Shown: in pieces, positions 32,909-38,175 of the stretch
Layout: the number at the start of each line of letters is the position of its first letter
How positions within the stretch are numbered: position 1 is the stretch's first letter
From: JAYEJB01 sp034716415
GTDB taxonomy: Bacteria; Patescibacteriota; Patescibacteriia; SG8-24
Assembly: GCA_034716415.1 (NCBI GenBank)
Contig: JAYEJB010000041.1
Coordinates: forward strand, 1-38,175
Direction: 5' to 3'
DNA: 38,175 nt
The notes under the pieces: generated by a model
The model's input: the letters and a program-made list of their open reading frames with translations, nothing else
Told to the model about the DNA's origin: nothing
Database searches by the model: none
Position numbers and translations under genes: made by a program

Positions 32909-33791
32909 CTCCTCCAAGGATGTTGGCGTCATGGCCGAGTTTGGATTTGATCACTTCTGTCGAGCGCAGTTGTCGGTAGGGTATGAGTCCTTTGAATTCG
33001 CGTCGTAGGACCTTCCAGAGCCCCTGCATTCGTGACAAGCCCCCTCCGACGACTATTGTATCGGGATTCAGTGTCTGGACGACGTTGGCGCATCCTATGG
33101 CGAAAGCATGGCCGGCGATATCGATGATTTCCTGTGCTTTCCGGTCCCCTGTCTTGGCGCGCGCCGAAAGCTCTTCTGTCGGGAACGGCTTCCGGTAGCG
33201 TTCGGATATCATTCTAGCCATACCGGTTCCGGATGCGAACGCTTCGAGATGTCCGGTGAGTCCCATACCACAGATCGCCTTTTCGGTGTTCATGGCTATG
33301 GTGGTGTGACCGATCTCTCCGGCGGCGTTGTCCCGGCCGCGGTATATTTGTCCGTCAATGATCAGACCTCCACCCAGTCCGGTGCCGAGCGTCATGCCGA
33401 AGACATATTTTTTACCTTTCGCGACACCATACAGCGCTTCACCCAACGTGAAGCAGTGTACGTCGTTGTCTATCATGACCGGTACTTTGAATCCTTTCAG
33501 TCTCTGCGCGATATGGATGTTCCTGAATGATCTCGGGAAGTTGGCGCCACGGAAGAAGAATCCCCTCTTCGGGTCGGTAGTACCGGCCATGCCGATTCCG
33601 ATTCTTTTTACTTTCGGATCCCAGACCTCGCGGATGGAATCGCGAACGTTCATCAATATTCCGTTAGCCCCCTTCCGCTTTGTTGATTCCGTAGCCAGCC
33701 GAAATTTTTTCAGGATTTTATCGCCTCTGACCAGACCGGCCTCAATTTTTGAGGCGCCGATATCCACCCCTATTGTGTAGTGTTTGTTCAT
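32895..33791 (-). CDS. ROK-family sugar kinase (glucokinase-like)
   Basis: A 298-residue kinase of the ROK family (Repressor, ORF, Kinase) without a DNA-binding domain. The ATP loop is IGVDIGASKIEAGLV. The substrate region includes IDNDVHCFTLGEALYG, MTLGTGLGGGLIIDGQIYRG and AGEIGHTTI. The second phosphate-binding part is DTIVVGGGLSRM. The zinc motif CxCGxxGCxE is degenerate (AICGMGLTGHLE), with one Cys retained and His in another position. Glucose or a related sugar is the likely substrate. I chose the ATG at 33791. A GTG ten codons upstream overlaps a GGAGAAG that could serve as a ribosome binding site. Confidence 0.9.
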   Translation of the reverse strand: MNKHYTIGVDIGASKIEAGLVRGDKILKKFRLATESTKRKGANGILMNVRDSIREVWDPKVKRIGIGMAGTTDPKRGFFFRGANFPRSFRNIHIAQRLKGFKVPVMIDNDVHCFTLGEALYGVAKGKKYVFGMTLGTGLGGGLIIDGQIYRGRDNAAGEIGHTTIAMNTEKAICGMGLTGHLEAFASGTGMARMISERYRKPFPTEELSARAKTGDRKAQEIIDIAGHAFAIGCANVVQTLNPDTIVVGGGLSRMQGLWKVLRREFKGLIPYRQLRSTEVIKSKLGHDANILGGANLV

Positions 33792-33849
33792 AACATGTAT
33801 ATTTCTTCTCCAATAATGCACATTTTATCCCAAATTTGGCTTTACTGAA

Positions 33850-34060
33850 AGGTGTCTGGATTGGGTATAAACTGTTGGGGGTGAGGAGGGAAAGAGGGAA
33901 TCACCCGGCATTCCCGGCATTCGCCGGGCACGGCGCCAGGTTAGCGGGAAAAGCGGGAGGTTTTCTATTTTATAACATTGCTTCCCGCCTCCCGCTTTTC
34001 CCGCTACCTGCCTGTCGGCAAGCGGGTCCCCGCTACCCCGTCCATCAAACGTACAAATGT
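33850..34060. repeat. Repeat-rich gap between ROK kinase and tRNA-Cys
   Basis: No gene. The 64-bp unit at 33896-33959 matches 26261-26324 with six differences. GCGGGAAAAGCGGGAGG (33943) and its complement CCTCCCGCTTTTCCCGC (33988) form a long stem with an A/T-rich loop. Confidence 0.75.
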
Positions 34061-34094
34061 ACTTAAAAACACCCCTAATGAGGCGTTTTTAAGT
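34061..34094 (-). terminator. Terminator of tRNA-Cys
   Basis: ACTTAAAAAC (34061-34070) and GTTTTTAAGT (34085-34094) with inner CCCC/GAGG-type pairs give a stem and T-run on the minus strand right after the tRNA end. Confidence 0.8.
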
Positions 34095-34168
34095 GGAGGC
34101 CCGGGCGGGATTTGCACCCACGAATAAAGGTTTTGCAGACCTCTGCCTTACTACTTGGCTACCGGGCC
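34094..34168 (-). tRNA. tRNA-Cys (anticodon GCA)
   Basis: A complete cloverleaf on the minus strand. The acceptor stem GGCCCGG/CCGGGCC is perfect, the D-arm contains GCCAAGTAGTAAGGC, the anticodon loop CTGCAAA gives anticodon GCA, and the T-arm is GTGGGTGCAAATCCCGC. The discriminator is U73, the cysteine identity base. CCA is encoded (34094-34096). Confidence 0.96.
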
Positions 34169-34233
34169 ATAATTCACTGTCGAAGCTATTTTTACCACAT
34201 TTTACTCTATAAATCAACCCAACAGAAAGACTC

Positions 34234-34302
34234 TACCTTTCTCACTTCTCGCTTTCTAACTTTCTCACTTTACTGCTATCCTTCTGGTACTATATATAAG
34301 AT
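34234..34302 (+). promoter_or_regulatory. CT repeat remnant and leaderless-type polA promoter
   Basis: A CT-rich arm of the GA/CT repeat family (CTTTCTCACTTCTCGCTTTC, about 34238) lies just upstream. TACTAT (34288-34293) or TATATA (34291-34296) as the -10 box would put the transcript start within a few bases of the polA ATG (34303). There is no Shine-Dalgarno sequence. Confidence 0.5.
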
Positions 34303-37020
34303 ATGGCAAAGAAACATCTCATTATTATAGACGGCAATGCGTTGATTCATCGCGCGTGGCATGCTCTACCGCCCCTGACCGCCAAGGACGGGACGGTGGT
34401 TTCTGGCGCCTACGGGTTCACGATGATTCTTCTCAAGGCTATCAAGGAGATCAAACCGACCCATGTCGCGGTGACTTTCGATTTACCCGGTCCGACCTTT
34501 CGGCATGAGGAATACGCGGATTATAAGGCTAAACGAGTGGAACAACCAGACGAATTGTACGAACAGATTCCGATGGCGGAGGAAATCATGGAAGCGATGG
34601 ATATTCCGGTCTATACGGCCAAGGGATTTGAAGCAGATGATGTTATCGGAACCATAGTGACGCGCGTTTCCAAAGAACAACCGGATATCGAATCTATCAT
34701 CGTGACTGGTGATAAGGACTCGTTTCAACTGGTTGAGGAGAACATCAAGGTCTATACGCTGAGGAAAGGGATGACCGATACGGTGATTTATGACATTGAA
34801 GGTATCGAAGAGAAGACCGGTCTGAAGCCCGAACAACAGATTGATTATAAAGCGTTGCGTGGTGATCCGTCGGATAACATCCCCGGTGTGCGTGGTGTCG
34901 GTGACAAGACAGCGGTGATGTTGTTGACCAAGTACGGTGATATCGATTCCATTTACGGATCGATAGAGAAGGGTGATGAGAAAGCACAAGAATTGCGTGA
35001 CACATTGAAACAGAAATTGATCGACGGGAAGAAAGATGCGATGCGGGCGCGTGGATTGTGTGAGATCCGACGCGACGTGGATATGGAGTTCGATATAAAA
35101 GACGCGGAGTATCGGACAGTGACGCAAGAACAGATGAAAGAGATATTCGAGAGATATCAGTTTTTGAGATTATTGAAACAATTACCGTCAATTGATTCCG
35201 ATGAAGGTAGGAAGGCGGCGGGGCAGATGGGGCTTTTGGAAGCCAAGGAGCCAAGAAGCCAAGGAGCCAAGGAGCCGGTAGAAAAGAGTGAGAAAGATAT
35301 TGTTGTTGAAGGGAGTGAAGTAAAGAAGATTTTCGGTGAATTTACGAAGGCAGATCGAATCGCATCTAGGACGATGAGTGATGATGACGGATTGAAGTAT
35401 CTGGCGATGTGTGTCGGGACCGGTGTGAACGTGTTCAGTGGTGAGGCGGTCCGCGGTGCGAAGAAAGAACTGTCAGAACTGTTCGCCGACAAGAAAAAAG
35501 AATTCGTCTGTCATGATCTGAAGAATGAACTTAGTGTGTTGGCTGATCTTGGTATCGAGATGAAAGGCCAGGCGTTCGACCTGATGATCGCGTCATATCT
35601 TCTGCATGCCGGTGAGCGTCGGCATTCGCTTGATTCGATGTTGTCGTTTCATCGAAATGTCTCTCCGCTCGATAAGAAAGCCGATGATGAAGCGCGAGCG
35701 GAACGTCTTCGTCAGGAGGTCGGACACTTCATGTCCTTGGCTGACGAACTGTCGGACGGACTCGAAAAAGAAGGCTTAACTAAGCTGAATTTGGAGGTCG
35801 AGATTCCTCTTTCTTTCGTCTTGTCGCGCATGGAAAGGAATGGTGTGACTGTTGATGTGGAGTATCTCGGAGAACTTTCTGTCGATCTGGAAAAGAAACT
35901 CGCGCGTCTGACTAAAAAAATATACAGACTCGCCGGTGATGAGTTCAATATCAACTCGCCGGCGCAATTGAAGGAGGTGTTGTTCGAGAAGTTGGAGATC
36001 TCCACCGAAGGTATCAAGAAGACACAGAAGGGTGGTACCTTATCGACCGCCGCGTCGGAACTCGCGAAGTTGAAAAATGAGCATGAGATCATCGGACACA
36101 TTCTTTCATATCGTGAACTGACGAAATTGAAATCGACTTATGTCGACGCGTTACCGCCGCTCACCGATAAGAAAGATGGGCGTATCCACGCGGATTTCAA
36201 TCAGACAGTAACTGCGACCGGACGACTCTCGTCATCGAATCCGAACATGCAGAACATTCCGACTGCCGGAACGGAATATGGAAAGAAAGTCAGGAACGCG
36301 TTTGTCGCTTCGAAAGGCTATACTCTTTTGGCAGCTGATTATTCGCAGGTTGAACTTCGTATCGCCGCGCACATCGCCAAAGAGGAACACATGATCAAAG
36401 CGTTCAAGGACGGTGAAGATATCCACTGGCGCACCGCGGTCGAGATGTTCGGCGAGGATGAAGCCAAGGACAGGCGCCGTGTCGCCAAAGCGATCAACTT
36501 CGGGATCCTCTATGGCATGGGCGCGAACCGGTTGGCCGAAAGCGCGGAGATCAGTTTCGCGGAAGCGCGTGAATATATCGAGACTTACTTCGCGTTGCAC
36601 GCCGGCATCGACGAATACATCCGGAGCACTAAAGAGAAAGCGAACGAGGAAGGTTACGTCGAGACGTTGTTCGGCAGGAAGCGATTCTTTCCGAACATTC
36701 ATCTGATGAATCCGCGCGAGCGCGCCGAAGCCGAACGGCAGGCGGTCAACATGCCGATTCAAGGGACGAGCGCGGACATGATCAAGATGGCGATGGTCAG
36801 TCTTGATCGGATCGTCGGCGAGAAGTACGGTTTCGGTCCGGACGCAGAGATGAAGATGATCATGCAAGTCCATGACGAACTGGTATTTGAGGTGAAGACC
36901 GGGCTGGTCAAAGAAGTGACCGAGATGGTAAAGAATGAGATGGAGGGCGTAACCAAGCTGTCGGTCCCCATCGTAGTAGACATAGCCACCGCCAAGCGTT
37001 GGGGTGAAATGAAGAAATAG
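34303..37020 (+). CDS. polA: DNA polymerase I
   Basis: A 905-residue family A polymerase for gap filling and primer removal. The N-terminal 5' nuclease (about 1-300: IIDGNALIHRAWHAL, FEADDVIGTI, TGDKDSFQLV, GDPSDNIPGVRGVGDKTA) is intact. The 3'-5' exonuclease-like domain (about 340-500) lacks the DxE motif expected at its start, so proofreading is probably lost. The polymerase domain has motif A LLAADYSQVELRIAAHI, motif B RRVAKAINFGILYGMG and motif C MQVHDELVFEV. The linker near 306-345 contains AKEPRSQGAKEPVEKSEKD, encoded by simple repeats. holA starts 5 bp after the stop. Confidence 0.97.
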   Translation: MAKKHLIIIDGNALIHRAWHALPPLTAKDGTVVSGAYGFTMILLKAIKEIKPTHVAVTFDLPGPTFRHEEYADYKAKRVEQPDELYEQIPMAEEIMEAMDIPVYTAKGFEADDVIGTIVTRVSKEQPDIESIIVTGDKDSFQLVEENIKVYTLRKGMTDTVIYDIEGIEEKTGLKPEQQIDYKALRGDPSDNIPGVRGVGDKTAVMLLTKYGDIDSIYGSIEKGDEKAQELRDTLKQKLIDGKKDAMRARGLCEIRRDVDMEFDIKDAEYRTVTQEQMKEIFERYQFLRLLKQLPSIDSDEGRKAAGQMGLLEAKEPRSQGAKEPVEKSEKDIVVEGSEVKKIFGEFTKADRIASRTMSDDDGLKYLAMCVGTGVNVFSGEAVRGAKKELSELFADKKKEFVCHDLKNELSVLADLGIEMKGQAFDLMIASYLLHAGERRHSLDSMLSFHRNVSPLDKKADDEARAERLRQEVGHFMSLADELSDGLEKEGLTKLNLEVEIPLSFVLSRMERNGVTVDVEYLGELSVDLEKKLARLTKKIYRLAGDEFNINSPAQLKEVLFEKLEISTEGIKKTQKGGTLSTAASELAKLKNEHEIIGHILSYRELTKLKSTYVDALPPLTDKKDGRIHADFNQTVTATGRLSSSNPNMQNIPTAGTEYGKKVRNAFVASKGYTLLAADYSQVELRIAAHIAKEEHMIKAFKDGEDIHWRTAVEMFGEDEAKDRRRVAKAINFGILYGMGANRLAESAEISFAEAREYIETYFALHAGIDEYIRSTKEKANEEGYVETLFGRKRFFPNIHLMNPRERAEAERQAVNMPIQGTSADMIKMAMVSLDRIVGEKYGFGPDAEMKMIMQVHDELVFEVKTGLVKEVTEMVKNEMEGVTKLSVPIVVDIATAKRWGEMKK
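35239..35300. repeat. Simple repeats inside the polA linker
   Basis: GCCAAGGAGCCAAGAAGCCA continues in ~8-bp units (35241-35276) and is followed by GAAAAGAGTGAGAAAGAT, which resembles the GA arm of the dispersed GA/CT family. The frame is kept. Confidence 0.6.
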
Positions 37021-37025
37021 ATATC

Positions 37026-37994
37026 ATGTATTTCCTGATATTCGGAGACGACATCTACCGGTCCAGGAAGAAACTCGCGGCTTTGCGGGAGCGTTTTTCG
37101 GCTGCCAGGGATACGACCGGCCTCAACGAGCGGCGGATGCGCGCCGGAGAACATAATATCGAGGCGGTCGCTGAAGTTCTGTTCGCATCCCCTTTCCTCG
37201 CTGACCGCAAGCTGGTCGCGTTGCATGGCTATCTACAACTACCGAAACAGGAGCAGGAGCAGATAGTCGAGATGCTCGGGCGGAAACCGGAGAGTACGGT
37301 AGCGATATTCCATGAAGAGGAGGGTAAGAACAAACTGTCCGGCTCTCCCCTCTTTAAGGCGCTCGAGAAGCAGAAGTTCAGTGAGGAGTTCAAGACGCTC
37401 GAAGGTCAGGACGCGGTCGGGTTCATCGCCGCGGAATGCGCGGAACACGAGGTACAGATAGAGGTTCGGGCCTGTAAGGCACTCACTGAACTCATCGGTT
37501 CAGACAGCTGGACCTTACATAATGAGGTCGAAAAACTTTGTGCGTACGCGCTGGCGAAAAAGAAAAAGATGATCACCGAGGAGATGGTCAACGAGATGAT
37601 CAGCGGCGAACGTGAGGAGTCCATCTTCGCCTTTCTCGACGCCTGTATGCAGGGGCGCGGTCGTGACGCGATGCCGTTATTGGAACGGCTGGTCGCCTCG
37701 GGTACGGGTGAACTGCAACTGCTTTCCATGTTGCAGAAGCAGATGCGGACCGTCATCGGTGTGCGTGATCTGTTGGACCGCCGGGTGAACGACAAGCAGG
37801 ATATCGCGCGACGGCTCGGCATCCATCCTTATCCGGCCGGCAAAGCGATGACAGTGGCCAGGAACGTCGATGTCGCTGATTTAAGGCGGAAATTGAATGA
37901 ACTAGTCGAGCTAGAGAGCGCTTTCAAGACCGGCACCAATCAGCTGAAAGCACAGATTGGAGTGTTCGCCGCGAGATTGGCGAGAACGGAATGA
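37026..37994 (+). CDS. holA: DNA polymerase III delta subunit
   Basis: A 322-residue clamp-loader subunit that opens the beta clamp. It has the HolA layout: an N-terminal AAA+-like domain without a working Walker A (MYFLIFGDDIYRSRKKLAAL, SPFLADRKLVALHGYL), a middle region with IGSDSWTLHNEVEKLCAYA and ISGEREESIFAFLDACMQGR, and the C-terminal collar (LLSMLQKQMRTVIGVRDLL, LNELVELESAFKTGTNQLKAQIGVF). It is almost certainly co-transcribed with polA. Its TGA stop (37992-37994) overlaps the first bases of palindrome copy 4. Confidence 0.93.
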   Translation: MYFLIFGDDIYRSRKKLAALRERFSAARDTTGLNERRMRAGEHNIEAVAEVLFASPFLADRKLVALHGYLQLPKQEQEQIVEMLGRKPESTVAIFHEEEGKNKLSGSPLFKALEKQKFSEEFKTLEGQDAVGFIAAECAEHEVQIEVRACKALTELIGSDSWTLHNEVEKLCAYALAKKKKMITEEMVNEMISGEREESIFAFLDACMQGRGRDAMPLLERLVASGTGELQLLSMLQKQMRTVIGVRDLLDRRVNDKQDIARRLGIHPYPAGKAMTVARNVDVADLRRKLNELVELESAFKTGTNQLKAQIGVFAARLARTE

Positions 37995-38087
37995 TGTCTT
38001 ATACACAGTTTGGGGCAAAACACAGACAGTCTGTTTCTTGCGAGAAACAGGCTGCCTGTTTTTGCCCCAAACTGTGCATAAGACATC
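37993..38087. repeat. 95-bp T-shaped palindrome, copy 4
   Basis: Same design as copies 1 and 2. The left arm starts GATGTCTTATACACAG (one change). The inner palindromes are ACAGACAGTCTGT and ACAGGCTGCCTGT with centre TTCTTGCGAGAA in place of TTCCCGCAGGAA, again self-complementary. Followed by TACCG. Confidence 0.92.
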
Positions 38088-38175
38088 TACCGCCATCCTT
38101 ACATAGAAACAGGCTGCCTGTTTTTGCCCAAACTGTGCATAAGACATCTACCGCCATCCTTACATAGAAACAGGC
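38043..38175. repeat. Tandem array of half-palindrome units at the window end
   Basis: Units of 62 and 61 bp start at 38043, 38105 and 38166 with AGAAACAGGCTGCCTGTTTT. Each consists of the right half of the palindrome plus TACCGCCATCCTTACAT. The second unit lacks one C of a CCCC run. The array is cut by the window edge. Confidence 0.9.

Noticed and set aside
38043..38175. CRISPR array
   Set aside because: The spacing is regular, but the segments between repeats are identical, the repeat is half of a dispersed palindrome, and there are no cas genes in the window.

Overview
The window looks like part of the chromosome of a Patescibacteria (CPR) bacterium with moderate G+C content. This is an inference from gene content and style, not from a phylogeny. 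The evidence is divergent but recognisable housekeeping proteins, a single Xer recombinase, many housekeeping starts with no Shine-Dalgarno sequence, tRNA genes with encoded CCA ends, a compact rpmH-rnpA-yidD / dnaA-dnaN origin region without recF or gyrB beside it, and intergenic spaces full of short hairpin repeats. I cannot name a lower taxon with confidence.

Layout. 1-2.4 kb: tRNA-Arg and tRNA-His, a tyrosine recombinase, and a Doc-type toxin-antitoxin pair with a symmetric GTTAAC operator. 2.4-7.7 kb: rpsO, an NYN-domain protein, pnp behind a foldable leader, and a membrane-anchored protein whose end carries a cluster of DnaA-box-like sites. 7.75-8.15 kb: a probable orphan structured RNA with its own promoter and terminator. 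8.15-17.8 kb: a four-helix-bundle gene lying between GA/CT repeat arms, a TraR/DksA protein, lspA, a YifB/ComM ATPase, a metallophosphoesterase, small unknown genes, an NlpC/P60 protein, a LysM-M23 peptidase and a lone SpoT-like HD hydrolase. 17.8-25.1 kb: an ion-pumping pyrophosphatase, a HAD phosphatase between two identical 62-bp repeats, trigger factor, a large Cys-rich lipoprotein, nfo and yggU. 25.2-29.9 kb: the classical origin neighbourhood, yidD-rnpA-rpmH (minus) facing dnaA-dnaN (plus). rpmH is only 45 codons. 29.9-38 kb: a class A penicillin-binding protein, a ROK kinase, tRNA-Cys, polA and holA.

How the genes fit together. Replication and repair (dnaA, dnaN, polA, holA, nfo, xer), RNA maturation and decay (rnpA, pnp), protein folding and translation (rpsO, rpmH, tig, tRNAs) and envelope building (class A PBP, M23 and NlpC/P60 hydrolases, lspA with two candidate lipoproteins, yidD) make up most of the set. 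It fits a small-genome, single-membrane cell.

The most unusual material is not coding. A family of ~95-bp palindromes (four complete copies at 10200, 13899, 16905 and 37993, plus a tandem array of half-copies running off the right end) has a long outer stem and two smaller inner palindromes. Differences between copies preserve the base pairing. Other dispersed families are GA/CT hairpin elements, CCGAAGC..GCGAAGG hairpins, a GTGTCCCC repeat that seems to supply the -35 box of tig, and repeats that have entered the comM and polA reading frames.
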